From NCBI GenBank assembly GCA_040514265.1, contig JBEVCD010000016.1, forward strand, positions 1-31,643: a DNA stretch of 31,643 nucleotides. Reading direction: 5' to 3'. This stretch comes from WYZ-LMO2 sp040514265 (GTDB taxonomy: Archaea; Halobacteriota; Archaeoglobi; Archaeoglobales; Archaeoglobaceae). The translations under genes and the position numbers were made by a program. The notes beneath the pieces are model-generated. The model saw nothing but the letters and a program-made list of their open reading frames with translations. It had not been told where the DNA came from and made no database searches. Positions 7,830-15,654 of this stretch are shown here, piece after piece. Every line of letters starts with the position of its first letter. The first letter of the stretch is position 1.

Positions 7830-8328
7830 GTTCGTCAGAAAACTCATACACCTTTCCGGACTCCTCTACATTCCAGCCTACTCCTTTTTAGGCAGGGATC
7901 TCCTGCTCCTCTGTCTCGCCCTTATCCTCTCAATTGTTTTCCCTCTCGAATACCTCCGCCTAAAGAGGGGTTTTTTGCAGGAGCTTTTCAGGAGCTACGA
8001 GAAAGGTAGACCGGCTGGATACGCGCTTTACGCAGTTGCTATCTTCCTAGTCACGCTCTTCTTCAGCGAGAAAGCCTGCTACGCAGCCGTGATATGCTCC
8101 AACCTCGGTGACGTCGTGGCGGCGATTTTCAGGAAGTTCGGAATCGCAAAGGTGGCGATGTTCGTGGCGAGCGCCTTAGCTTCCGCAGCCATGAACCTCG
8201 GCTTTTCCGCGATCCTCGCAGCCCTTGCATCTTCGATGGTCGAAGGTGGAAGGATAGACGACAACCTTTCGATTCCCATCGTGGCTGCGACTGTTTACGA
8301 GGCAAGTTATTTACTCGTGACGACTTGA
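7822..8328 (+). CDS. Dolichol/phytol kinase-like membrane protein (SEC59 family)
   Basis: 168 aa and almost entirely hydrophobic, with about five to six membrane segments. The N-terminal VRKLIHLSGLLYIPAYSFLGR fits the RKxxH opening of the COG0170 family (dolichol kinase, phytol kinase and related CTP-dependent enzymes). SNLGDVVAAIFRKFG fits the GD..A....G nucleotide-binding motif near the middle. These enzymes phosphorylate polyprenols using CTP; in archaea the substrate would be dolichol or another isoprenoid alcohol. The start is a TTG overlapping the UPF0147 stop by 8 nt. It is shorter than eukaryotic dolichol kinases but normal for archaeal members. The substrate is inferred, not shown. 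Confidence 0.72.
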   Translation: MLEFVRKLIHLSGLLYIPAYSFLGRDLLLLCLALILSIVFPLEYLRLKRGFLQELFRSYEKGRPAGYALYAVAIFLVTLFFSEKACYAAVICSNLGDVVAAIFRKFGIAKVAMFVASALASAAMNLGFSAILAALASSMVEGGRIDDNLSIPIVAATVYEASYLLVTT

Positions 8329-8331
8329 ACC

Positions 8332-9081
8332 ATGGACGCCAGCGACGCTCTGAAGATATCGAGAGAGGTTGTTAAAAACGTCAGGAGGGCTCTGTCCTCC
8401 CTCCCGTTCGAGAGCAGAAGGGTCGAGGTTGGAATGGGGAAGGACGGTACGCCGACTAAGCTCGTGGACAGCGTCGCTGAGAGGGCTGCGCTTGAGGTTC
8501 TTAAAAAGGAGAATGTTACGGTCGTGAGCGAAGAGGCGGGAATCGTCGGAGAGGGTGACATCTTCGTCGCCCTGGACCCAATAGACGGAACTTTCAACGC
8601 CGAAAGGGGAATACCGCTTTACTCCGTAAGCCTCTGTTTCAGCAACGGCGAGAGGTTCGGAGAAGCTTTCTTCGGATACGTCTACAATCTTGCAACCGGC
8701 GACGAGTACTACGCGTCTCAGAGAGCTTTCTGGAACGGAAGAGAAGTTTCAGTCAGCGACGAGGTTTCGCTGAACTGTAACGCGATATTCTACTACCCGA
8801 CGAAGCTCATGCCGTTCAAGAGGACGAGGATCTTCGGCTGTGCTTCGCTGGAGCTGTGCTTCGTCGCAACGGGCGTATTTGACTGCTTCATCGATGTCAG
8901 AAACATGCTCAGAATATTCGACGCCGCAGCAGGACTTTTCGTGATAGAGAGAGCCGGAGGTGTCGTAAGCGACGTCGAGGGCAGGTCGCTGTATTCGAAG
9001 CGCTTCAGCATGGAAGAAAGGCTAAATATAGTCGCAGCCAATCCGGAGTTGCACGCCAAGCTACTGGAGTTGGTCAGATGA
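8332..9081 (+). CDS. suhB: Inositol monophosphatase/fructose-1,6-bisphosphatase family phosphatase
   Basis: 249 aa of the Li+-sensitive, Mg2+-dependent sugar phosphatase family. Metal-binding motifs are present: SEEAGIVG near residue 66, DPIDGTFNAERG near 83, and a third acidic site in MLRIFDAAAGLFV near 198. Archaeal members typically hydrolyse both inositol-1-phosphate and fructose-1,6-bisphosphate; some act on NADP. The gene overlaps nadK by 4 nt (ATGA at 9078). The same two functions are fused in Methanocaldococcus MJ0917, so an NADP phosphatase role next to NAD kinase is plausible. A TATA-like TTATTTAC lies about 25 nt before the ATG, inside the end of the preceding gene. Confidence 0.93.
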   Translation: MDASDALKISREVVKNVRRALSSLPFESRRVEVGMGKDGTPTKLVDSVAERAALEVLKKENVTVVSEEAGIVGEGDIFVALDPIDGTFNAERGIPLYSVSLCFSNGERFGEAFFGYVYNLATGDEYYASQRAFWNGREVSVSDEVSLNCNAIFYYPTKLMPFKRTRIFGCASLELCFVATGVFDCFIDVRNMLRIFDAAAGLFVIERAGGVVSDVEGRSLYSKRFSMEERLNIVAANPELHAKLLELVR

Positions 9082-9818
9082 GAGCGGCAGTCGTGTTCAA
9101 GGACGCCGTGGTTGCAGGGAAAGTCGTTTCATTCCTCGAAGAGGTCGGAGTCGAAGCCAGAGAGTTCGTCGAGCCAAAGGAGGAGCTTGAGGACTTCGAC
9201 TTCATCGTCAGCGTGGGCGGAGACGGAACGATACTCAAAATCCTGCAGTTTCTGCGCAGGGAGGTTCCGATCTTCGGAATAAACACCGGAAAGGTCGGAA
9301 TCCTCACTCACGCTACACCGGAAGACTTCGAGGAGAAGCTCAGGAAGGCTATCGAGAGCTTCGAAGTCGAGAAGTTTCCACGACTGAGCTGCCACGCCGG
9401 GGGCGTTGAGCTTTTAGCCCTCAACGAGGTCGCCTTCTTTGCCAGGGAGGTAGCCAGAATGCTCGACGTCGAGGTGCTCGTAAACGACTGCAGCGTCGCC
9501 AGGCTCAGGTGCGACGGGGTGTTAGTTTCCACGCCGATAGGCTCGACTGGTTACTCGCTCTCAGCCGGCGGACCGATAGTGGATCCGTACTGCGAAGTCG
9601 TAGTTATAGCAGCCGTCGCACCCTTCACCTTAAGCTGGCGACACATGGTAGTGGGAATGGACCGCGTGATAAAACTCAGGGGCGAGGGTTTGGCTATCGC
9701 CGACGGGCAGAGGCGGGTTGAGTGCTCAGAAGTCGTCATCAAGAAGTCCAGACACCCAGCCGTCTTCTTCAAGAAGGAGAGGCTTGCGGAAACGCTCGAA
9801 AGGGTTAGGACCCTGTGA
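9078..9818 (+). CDS. nadK: NAD kinase
   Basis: 246-residue NAD kinase, which makes NADP from NAD using ATP or polyphosphate. Signature motifs are GGDGTILKI near residue 50, INTGKVGILTHATPE near 75, the NAD-binding NEVAF and the strongly conserved STPIGSTGYSLSAGGPIV around 156-173. Length is normal for archaea. The start codon overlaps the phosphatase stop, so the pair is translationally coupled; together they could set the NAD/NADP balance. The 3' end overlaps the converging PAS-domain gene by 14 nt. Confidence 0.97.
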   Translation: MRAAVVFKDAVVAGKVVSFLEEVGVEAREFVEPKEELEDFDFIVSVGGDGTILKILQFLRREVPIFGINTGKVGILTHATPEDFEEKLRKAIESFEVEKFPRLSCHAGGVELLALNEVAFFAREVARMLDVEVLVNDCSVARLRCDGVLVSTPIGSTGYSLSAGGPIVDPYCEVVVIAAVAPFTLSWRHMVVGMDRVIKLRGEGLAIADGQRRVECSEVVIKKSRHPAVFFKKERLAETLERVRTL

Positions 9819-11565
9819 TGTTCTCCATTTCCTCCCAGTCGAGTTCGATCGTGTCAACGAGTTCTTCTATTCTCCTGACCTGCCTCCCGATCTTCTTTCT
9901 CAACTCCTCGTCGTCCAGAAGTTCCGCGTATCCGTAAATTGCCGCAAGAGGGTTTCTTATTTTGTCAACGAGCTCCGCTATGTGCTCTGTGGACGCGATC
10001 AACTTTTTCAGCATCTCCTCGCGGGCTCTCCTTTCCTCCAGAGAACTGAACGCGAAGGCTAAGTTTTCAGCCATAGCCCGTATCAGTCTCTCCTCCTCTT
10101 CTTCCAGCTCTTTCGTTACGTGGAGGTAGCCGTAGAACCTGCCACTCCACTCTATCCTGAAGGGGCTTTCCTCCTCACTTATTTTGGCCCCGTAATCCGA
10201 GAGCAGTTTCTCGACCTCCCTCTTCAAACCCTCTACACTTTCAGCCTTCAGAATCGCCTCGCTAACGGCGAGCAGCTTTCTGAGAAGTTCGTTCGTCTTC
10301 TTCAACTTGTCTTCGAGCCTCAACCTCTCGGTGACGTCTCTGAAGTTCGCGATGAAGCCGACGATCTTTCCGTTCCTCCAGAGGAGTCTGACGTTCCCCT
10401 CTGCGATTACGGTCTCTCCGCGCTTGTTCACGAACTTCAGAATGACACCCTTCAGATCCTTGCGGAGTCTGAACGCTTCGTTGTATTTTCTGTATATCTC
10501 TCCAACCTGATCCTCCGGCAGGAACTCGCTGAAGTGTCTGCCAACGACTTCCGTGCGCGAGTAACCTGTCACATCCTCAAAAGCCCTGTTCACTTCGAGT
10601 ATGTTCCCCTTCAAATCCGAAACGACTATCACGTCCAGACTGTTCTCGAAGAACTCCCGGTACTTCCTCTCGCTCTCCTTCAGCTCCGTTTCGAGTTTCA
10701 CCCTGTCGGTGACGACCCTCGCTATTCCCTCTACGTAATCGCTCATCACCCACTCGTGCAGCTCGACCCAGTCAACCTCACCATCTTTGAGGAACCTGAA
10801 GACGCCCACGCCGTCTCCACGTTCGAGAACTCTTCTGAAGAACTCTCCGAACTTTTCGTAGTCCTCAGGATGAACTAAGTCCTTTAAATTCTTACCGACG
10901 AGCTCTTCCAGCTTCATGCCGAGTACACGCTCGACTGCGGGGTTTACCTCCACGAAACGACCTTCTCTATCGAGGATGAAGAAGACGTCTTTAGCGTTTC
11001 TGAAGAAGGACTCTATCCTCTTCAGCCTGTCCTCGACCTTCTTCCTCTCCGTCAGGTCCCTGATGATCAGCAGAATTGCGGGCTTCCCCTTGTAGGATAT
11101 CAGAGCGGAGTTCACCTCCACGTAGCACTCTCTCCCGTCTGGCAGAACGAAGACCTCTTCAGCCGGTTCGACCTCCTCCCCGCAGAACATCCTGCGCATC
11201 CTCTCGACGGCGAGGGGCAGAAATTTCGGGTGTACGAACTTCGTGACCTTCTCGCCAAGGAAGTTCTCCGCACTCAGCCCGGTAATTCTTGACAAGCTGT
11301 CGCTTACGAAGATTATCTTCTCACCGTCGTGCACGACGATGGGATCGGGGCTCCTCCTGACAACCTCTCTGAAGAGCTCGTAGGACTCGACGATCTCAGC
11401 CAGCTCCTCGACTTCGTCTTTTTCGAGTATAAGGTCGGCGTTTCCGCACGGAGCTATCACCTTGCACCCCCTCTTTTTGGCTTCTTCGACGAGTTCCTCG
11501 GAGCAATCCCTGATTATTGCAACTCTGCAGTCTTCAAACTCCTCCCCGACCACCCGGATCCTCAT
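9805..11565 (-). CDS. Three-PAS sensor protein with degenerate histidine-kinase DHp helix and no ATPase domain
   Basis: 586 aa, soluble, without membrane segments. A short N-terminal domain (about 1-60) precedes three PAS domains: roughly 64-173 (SPDPIVVHDG ... IIRDLTERK), 180-295 (NAKDVFFILDREG ... RVVTDRVK) and 302-418 (NSLDVIVVSDLKG ... NFRDVTERL). A helical and GAF-like stretch follows to about 515. The end is a DHp-like helical hairpin, DKIRNPLAAIYGYAELL. In active kinases this helix begins H-(E/D)-(I/L)-R-N/T-P-L; here the His position (about residue 534) is Asp. The protein stops after the second helix, with no N, G1 or G2 boxes of a HATPase domain. It probably senses via PAS ligands and acts by binding a partner. 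The ATG at 11565 is preferred over an adjacent TTG at 11571. Confidence 0.88.
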   Translation of the reverse strand: MRIRVVGEEFEDCRVAIIRDCSEELVEEAKKRGCKVIAPCGNADLILEKDEVEELAEIVESYELFREVVRRSPDPIVVHDGEKIIFVSDSLSRITGLSAENFLGEKVTKFVHPKFLPLAVERMRRMFCGEEVEPAEEVFVLPDGRECYVEVNSALISYKGKPAILLIIRDLTERKKVEDRLKRIESFFRNAKDVFFILDREGRFVEVNPAVERVLGMKLEELVGKNLKDLVHPEDYEKFGEFFRRVLERGDGVGVFRFLKDGEVDWVELHEWVMSDYVEGIARVVTDRVKLETELKESERKYREFFENSLDVIVVSDLKGNILEVNRAFEDVTGYSRTEVVGRHFSEFLPEDQVGEIYRKYNEAFRLRKDLKGVILKFVNKRGETVIAEGNVRLLWRNGKIVGFIANFRDVTERLRLEDKLKKTNELLRKLLAVSEAILKAESVEGLKREVEKLLSDYGAKISEEESPFRIEWSGRFYGYLHVTKELEEEEERLIRAMAENLAFAFSSLEERRAREEMLKKLIASTEHIAELVDKIRNPLAAIYGYAELLDDEELRKKIGRQVRRIEELVDTIELDWEEMENITGS

Positions 11566-11613
11566 GATCAATTGAAATCTGTAATTAATGTTTTATAACC
11601 TTTGTCGAAAATG

Positions 11614-11621
11614 TTTATAGT
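11614..11621 (+). promoter_or_regulatory. TATA box of the M50-TraB-amzA operon
   Basis: TTTATAGT centred about 25 nt before the ATG at 11642. A second AT-rich box on the other strand (TTATAAAA, 11591-11598) probably serves the divergent PAS gene. The two promoters are close but separate here, unlike the shared elements at 2113 and 7551. Confidence 0.6.
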
Positions 11622-11641
11622 AGCCGCGGAGAATCTGAATG

Positions 11642-12718
11642 ATGCGGACGTCCTTCGCGATCGGAAGGGTCTTCGGAATAGAAGTTCGCGTTCACGTAAG
11701 CCTGATAGTCATTCTTGCCCTTCTTGTTTACGCCTTCTACATTTCTCCGCCACCTCTCGGATTCAGAGACCTCGAAAATTCACTTGTTCTCTCCATCCTC
11801 GCTTCGCTGCTCGTCGTCCTCGCGATACTCGTGCACGAGCTAGCCCACTCGCTGGTGGCGATGAACTTTGGCGTCAGGGTCAGAACGATCGTCCTCTTCA
11901 TCTTCGGCGGAGTTGCGATGATGGAGGAAATACCGAGGGAGCCAAAAAAGGAGTTCATGGTAGCAGCAGCCGGACCTTCGGCGAGTTTTGCGCTCGCATT
12001 CGTCTCTCTGGCTTTAACTCCAGTACTGCCCTTTCCGATTTCACGCCTGAGCGTCAGCTTCGCTTACCTGAACGTGATTCTCGCTCTCTTCAACCTCCTG
12101 CCAGCCTTTCCGATGGACGGGGGAAGGATTCTCAGGAGCTTTCTCGCGGCAAGAATGGGGTATGCGAGAGCTACTAAGATAGCTGCCGAAGCTGGAAGGA
12201 TGTTCGCAGTTCTCATGGCAATCTTCGGACTCTTCTACAACTACTGGCTCATACTGATAGCCCTCTTCATCTACATGGGTGCGAACGAAGAGGAGAGGCT
12301 CGTAACACTCGAAGAGATCCTCGGCAGGGTGAGGGTTAGAGACGTGATGACGAGAGAAGTTCTGACGGTTACTCCAGAGACGAGAGTAGCCGAGGTTCTT
12401 GAACTCATGCTGAAGCACAAGCACCTCGGCTACCCGGTCGTCGAGGACGGGAGGATCGTTGGTGTGGTTACGCTCAAGGACATAATCAACGCGAACCCCG
12501 ACGACCCTGTGGCGAACGTTATGAGCAGGAGTGTTGTGACGATTTCGCCTGACGCAACAGCCTTCGAAGCGTTCAAGCTGATGAGCGAGAACGAAATCGG
12601 CAGACTCCTCGTTACCGAAGACGGCAAGCTCGTCGGGATAGTGACGAGGAGCGACATAATGAAGGCTAAGGAGCTGCTCGAAGCGATGGAGGTCCTGGGA
12701 TGGAGAGGCTCAAGATAG
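11642..12718 (+). CDS. Site-2-protease-type M50 metalloprotease with two CBS domains
   Basis: 358 aa. The first ~215 residues are a six-helix intramembrane zinc protease with HELAHS (about residues 65-70) and the third metal ligand in LLPAFPMDGGRILRS near 159. Two CBS domains follow (about 235-290 and 295-350; RDVMTREVLTVTPE and ANVMSRSVVTISPD begin each), which usually bind adenine nucleotides and could gate the protease. Related MJ0392-type archaeal proteins cleave membrane-embedded substrates. The start is ATG 11642 by its distance from the TATA box; the ATG three bases upstream is an alternative. It overlaps traB by 19 nt, with GGAGGT for traB inside this gene. Confidence 0.93.
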   Translation: MRTSFAIGRVFGIEVRVHVSLIVILALLVYAFYISPPPLGFRDLENSLVLSILASLLVVLAILVHELAHSLVAMNFGVRVRTIVLFIFGGVAMMEEIPREPKKEFMVAAAGPSASFALAFVSLALTPVLPFPISRLSVSFAYLNVILALFNLLPAFPMDGGRILRSFLAARMGYARATKIAAEAGRMFAVLMAIFGLFYNYWLILIALFIYMGANEEERLVTLEEILGRVRVRDVMTREVLTVTPETRVAEVLELMLKHKHLGYPVVEDGRIVGVVTLKDIINANPDDPVANVMSRSVVTISPDATAFEAFKLMSENEIGRLLVTEDGKLVGIVTRSDIMKAKELLEAMEVLGWRGSR

Positions 12719-13866
12719 TGGGAACAGCTCACGTTTCGAGGAGGAGCGTGGAGGAGGTAATTGAGACCATAGAGAGAGAAAAGCCCGACGCGGTAGCCGT
12801 TGAACTCTGCCCGAGGAGGTTTAAAGCCCTCGTCGAGGGTGTCGGTGAAGACGTATCACTCAGGGACGTCCTCAGGGGAAACAAAGCCTTCCTCCTCCTC
12901 TTTCAAGCCCTCCTGTCCTACATACAGAGGAAGATAGGCGAGGAGTATGGAGTAAAACCGGGAAGCGAGATGCTGGCAGCGATTGAGAAGGCCAGAGAGA
13001 TCGGAGCCGACGTTCTTCTGATAGACAGAGACATAGGAGTAACGTTCGCGAGGTTCTGGGGATCTCTGAGCTTCTTCGAGAAACTCAAGTTCGTCTTCCA
13101 CCTTTTCAAAGATTTTGTTTCCGGAAGAGGTGTCGACGTCGAAGAGCTGCTCGAAGGCGATGCGCTCGATACGATGATAAGCGAGTTCAGAAAAATATCA
13201 CCGAAAGCTGCTCAGATCCTGATAGACGAGAGGGACGCGTATATGGCTTACTGCCTTTCGCAGGCTCTTAAAAAGTACAACAAGATCGTAGCAGTCGTCG
13301 GAGCGGGGCACAAGAGGGGGATAGAGGAGAAGCTAGCCGGAGCGGAAGAGATAAACGTACGGGAACTTTTGAAAGTCGAGGAGGGAAGGAGTTGGTTAAA
13401 GATCCTCGGGTTCGCCTTTTCTGCTTTTATAATCGGGGTTTTCGTCCTCATAGCTTTCTCCCTCGACACAGAAGCTGCACTGGAGGCTTTCGCTTACTGG
13501 TTTCTTATCAACGGAGCTCTAGCATCTGCGGGAGCGGCGGTTGCAAGAGCTCATCCCCTCTCGATCGCAGCCGCTTTCTTAACGGCTTGGCTCACCTCTA
13601 TCAACCCCGTAGTGGCTGCCGGCTGGATCAGCGGGATGGTGGAAGCCTGGAAGAGGAATCCGACGACTAAGGACATCTCCGCCATGCTCGAAGCGAAGAG
13701 TCTCTCGGAGATGATGAAGAACAGATTTTTCAGGGTTCTGCTCGTAGCCGCGCTGACAAACGTCGGGAGCTTCATCGGAACGATCTACGCGAGCTACTAC
13801 ATAATCACGAGGTTCGGAATAGACATCGCGGACATCGTGAGGGAGGTGCTGATCGGGTGGTTGTGA
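12700..13866 (+). CDS. TraB/PrgY-TIKI family membrane protein
   Basis: 388 aa. The N-terminal ~230 residues carry the TraB-family motifs: GTAHVSRRSVEEV at residues 8-20, VAVELCPRR near 34, LIDERDAYMA near 170, and VVGAGHKRGI near 200. The last ~160 residues hold four to five membrane segments. TraB/PrgY proteins inactivate pheromone peptides in enterococci, and the related animal TIKI is a metal-dependent protease; the archaeal role is unknown. The family relation and the M50 protease upstream suggest a membrane-associated peptidase. The ATG at 12700 is preceded by GGAGGT at 6-nt spacing. The gene overlaps the archaemetzincin start by 10 nt. Confidence 0.9.
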   Translation: MERLKIVGTAHVSRRSVEEVIETIEREKPDAVAVELCPRRFKALVEGVGEDVSLRDVLRGNKAFLLLFQALLSYIQRKIGEEYGVKPGSEMLAAIEKAREIGADVLLIDRDIGVTFARFWGSLSFFEKLKFVFHLFKDFVSGRGVDVEELLEGDALDTMISEFRKISPKAAQILIDERDAYMAYCLSQALKKYNKIVAVVGAGHKRGIEEKLAGAEEINVRELLKVEEGRSWLKILGFAFSAFIIGVFVLIAFSLDTEAALEAFAYWFLINGALASAGAAVARAHPLSIAAAFLTAWLTSINPVVAAGWISGMVEAWKRNPTTKDISAMLEAKSLSEMMKNRFFRVLLVAALTNVGSFIGTIYASYYIITRFGIDIADIVREVLIGWL

Positions 13867-14336
13867 TACACCTGCGCCCGATCGGAGAAGTCGAGAGCTT
13901 CCTCCTCGAGTCTCTGAGAGATGCGATGGAGGAGAAGTTCGGTAAAGCCGTCGTGCTGCAGAAAATGGAGCCCCCGCTTCGCTGCTACAATCCGCTGCGA
14001 AGACAGTTCAACTCCACGTGCCTGCTCGCTCACCTCGATCGGCGACGCGTCACGCTCGGTGTTACGGGTTTCGATATCTACGCCGGGAGTCTGAACTTCG
14101 TCTTCGGAGAAGCCGAGCTCGGAGGCAGCAGAGCCGTCGTCTCCACTTACAGGCTAAGGGGCGAGAGGATCGTCGAGAGGCTGATCAAGGAGGCTACGCA
14201 CGAGATCGGACACGTCCTCGGGCTGAGACACTGCAGGAACAGGCGGTGCGTAATGTCCTTCAGCAACTCGGTGCTCGAAGTCGATGCGAAGTCGGACGAA
14301 TTTTGCGAGAGATGCCGGAGAGAGCTAGGTTTGTGA
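13857..14336 (+). CDS. amzA: Archaemetzincin, zinc metalloprotease
   Basis: 159 aa with the complete archaemetzincin signature: the zinc site HEIGHVLGLRHC (about residues 115-126), then CVM after four residues and the CERC pair near the end, matching HExxHxxGxxHCx4CxM...CxxC. The extra cysteines bind a second, structural zinc. The family cleaves peptides; the natural substrate is unknown. The start is GTG 13857, preceded by GGAGGTG, and lies inside the end of traB. With the M50 protease and TraB it completes an operon of three predicted metallopeptidase-type proteins, suggesting a shared role in membrane or peptide turnover. Confidence 0.95.
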   Translation: MVVIHLRPIGEVESFLLESLRDAMEEKFGKAVVLQKMEPPLRCYNPLRRQFNSTCLLAHLDRRRVTLGVTGFDIYAGSLNFVFGEAELGGSRAVVSTYRLRGERIVERLIKEATHEIGHVLGLRHCRNRRCVMSFSNSVLEVDAKSDEFCERCRRELGL

Positions 14337-14431
14337 AGTTCAGGCTGCACGGTGAGAAGGTCAGAGGAGATTTCGTGCTGGTCAGGTTTCCGAAGGCTGG
14401 AAGAGGAACTTGGCTGCTGATCAGGATCTGA
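14312..14431 (+). pseudogene. Short ORF resembling the C-terminal tail of a LigD 3'-phosphoesterase domain
   Basis: 39 codons starting with an ATG inside the amzA end. Residues 8-39 (FRLHGEKVRG, DFVLVRF, then TWLLIRI) match the last strands of the 3'-phosphoesterase domain of bacterial and archaeal DNA repair ligase LigD, whose members end F.LhGeKl.G.FaLvR...WLLIk. None of the catalytic part (the HxxxR/HyDlR region and the DHP motif) is present in any frame upstream, where amzA occupies the DNA. The piece is therefore either a gene remnant or a free-standing mini-protein kept by coupling to amzA. Call based on motif memory, no search. Confidence 0.5.
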
Positions 14432-14440
14432 GTGCGAAGG

Positions 14441-14448
14441 TTTATATT
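14441..14448 (+). promoter_or_regulatory. TATA box for the DUF22 gene
   Basis: TTTATATT preceded by a purine-rich BRE-like GCGAAGG, centred 25-26 nt before the ATG at 14470. This is the cleanest leaderless promoter in the window and served as the spacing reference for others. Confidence 0.75.
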
Positions 14449-14469
14449 GAACTAAATTAACTAACAATC

Positions 14470-15627
14470 ATGGTAGAACCCTTGACCGTGCGGACGGGGG
14501 ATTACGGGTTCTGGAAGGTAATCGTAGCTGAGGAGAGGAGGGAGGTAGAGGCTGGTAAGCCCTGCGAGTTGGAGGTTGCGAAGTTCAGACTACCGCCGCA
14601 CACGGTTATCACGCCGCTCTCCGTAGCCAGGCATGCGATCTGCTGCCTTCTGGACGTCAGAACCACGAGCGGTAGGAAGATAGAGGAGGAGAAGTTCGTC
14701 AGCAGAGCTGTCCTGCTACCGTTCCGCGACGGCGTAATCGAGGAGGGCGACGTCGTAGGCGTAATCAGAGTGATCACGACGGATTCGCAGAGCCTCGAAA
14801 TCGGAGAACTGGAGGCTAACATCGTCTACGGAGATGGCGAGATCGTCAGGAAGAGAGCTAGGTTGAGGGAGGGATGGTACAGAAGGTGGAACATCGGTGA
14901 GTGGTTCCCGGTCGTTTCATCGGAGAGAAGGGAGGTGGAGAGGGGGAAGGTTTGCTTGCTGAACGTCAAACCCGTGGAGTTGCCAGAGAACACGATCGTC
15001 TCGCCGCTCTCTACGACTTACAACGCCCTCGGAAAGCTCGTGGATGTGCTGAGCCCCGGTAAACCGAAGAGGATTGAGGAGAGGAGAGTGGTTTCGAGAG
15101 CAGTCTTCCTGCCTTTCTTCGACGGTGTCATCGAGGAAGGGGATCTCCTCGGCGTCCTGAACGCTTACTACGTCTCGGTCGGAGATTACGCCATTAACGT
15201 CTTCAAGTACGTGCTCGGTATAGGATACGCCAACATCGTTTATACGAGGGGCGGAGCGTTCGAGAGGGAGAGGATAAAGCTCACGCCGCTTATGTTCAGG
15301 AGGAGCAAGATCTGGTCATTTCAGCCGGTCGTCGCAGCTGAAAACGTCAGGCTTGAGGAAGGTTTCGGGTTGGTGAAGATAGAGCCCCTCGAATTCCCAG
15401 CCGGAACCGTGATCCAGCCAGTCTTCGGATGGGGGAGGGGCTACTACCTCCTCGACCTCTACGGAAACCCGAAGCCGATCGAAGAAGACAGGAAATTCGA
15501 GAAGGTTGCGGTAATAGCCACTGAAGATGCCGAGATAGTCCGCGGGGAGGTGATAGGTTCCGTCGCAGCTTACAACGTTTCGATTCTCCCCGAACCCGAG
15601 CTCTTCGTCGCGAGGCTCCAACGTTAA
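14470..15627 (+). CDS. Triple-repeat DUF22 protein
   Basis: 385 aa made of three related units at about residues 12-130, 145-270 and 288-385. Each contains a beta-rich pattern: '(V)VxAE-xREVExGK', then 'LPxxTVIxPL', then 'LLDV/LVDV', then 'EE(R)xVSRAVxLPFxDGVIEEGDxxGV'. Units 1 and 2 share SRAV.LPF.DGVIEEGD; unit 3 has diverged (KVAVIATEDAEIVRGEVIGS). The pattern fits the archaeal DUF22 family, known in one to several copies and without assigned function. There is no signal peptide or membrane segment, so it is probably cytoplasmic. It has its own TATA box and a leaderless start. No catalytic motif is visible. Confidence 0.75.
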   Translation: MVEPLTVRTGDYGFWKVIVAEERREVEAGKPCELEVAKFRLPPHTVITPLSVARHAICCLLDVRTTSGRKIEEEKFVSRAVLLPFRDGVIEEGDVVGVIRVITTDSQSLEIGELEANIVYGDGEIVRKRARLREGWYRRWNIGEWFPVVSSERREVERGKVCLLNVKPVELPENTIVSPLSTTYNALGKLVDVLSPGKPKRIEERRVVSRAVFLPFFDGVIEEGDLLGVLNAYYVSVGDYAINVFKYVLGIGYANIVYTRGGAFERERIKLTPLMFRRSKIWSFQPVVAAENVRLEEGFGLVKIEPLEFPAGTVIQPVFGWGRGYYLLDLYGNPKPIEEDRKFEKVAVIATEDAEIVRGEVIGSVAAYNVSILPEPELFVARLQR

Positions 15628-15654
15628 TTTTTTACCCGCAGCAGAGCTTCGGGT

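Noticed and set aside
12344..12365. GTGATGA followed after 11 bases by CTGA, like a half C/D sRNA
   Set aside because: It is inside the conserved CBS-domain sequence RDVMTREVLTVTPE, and no C' and D pair with proper spacing follows.
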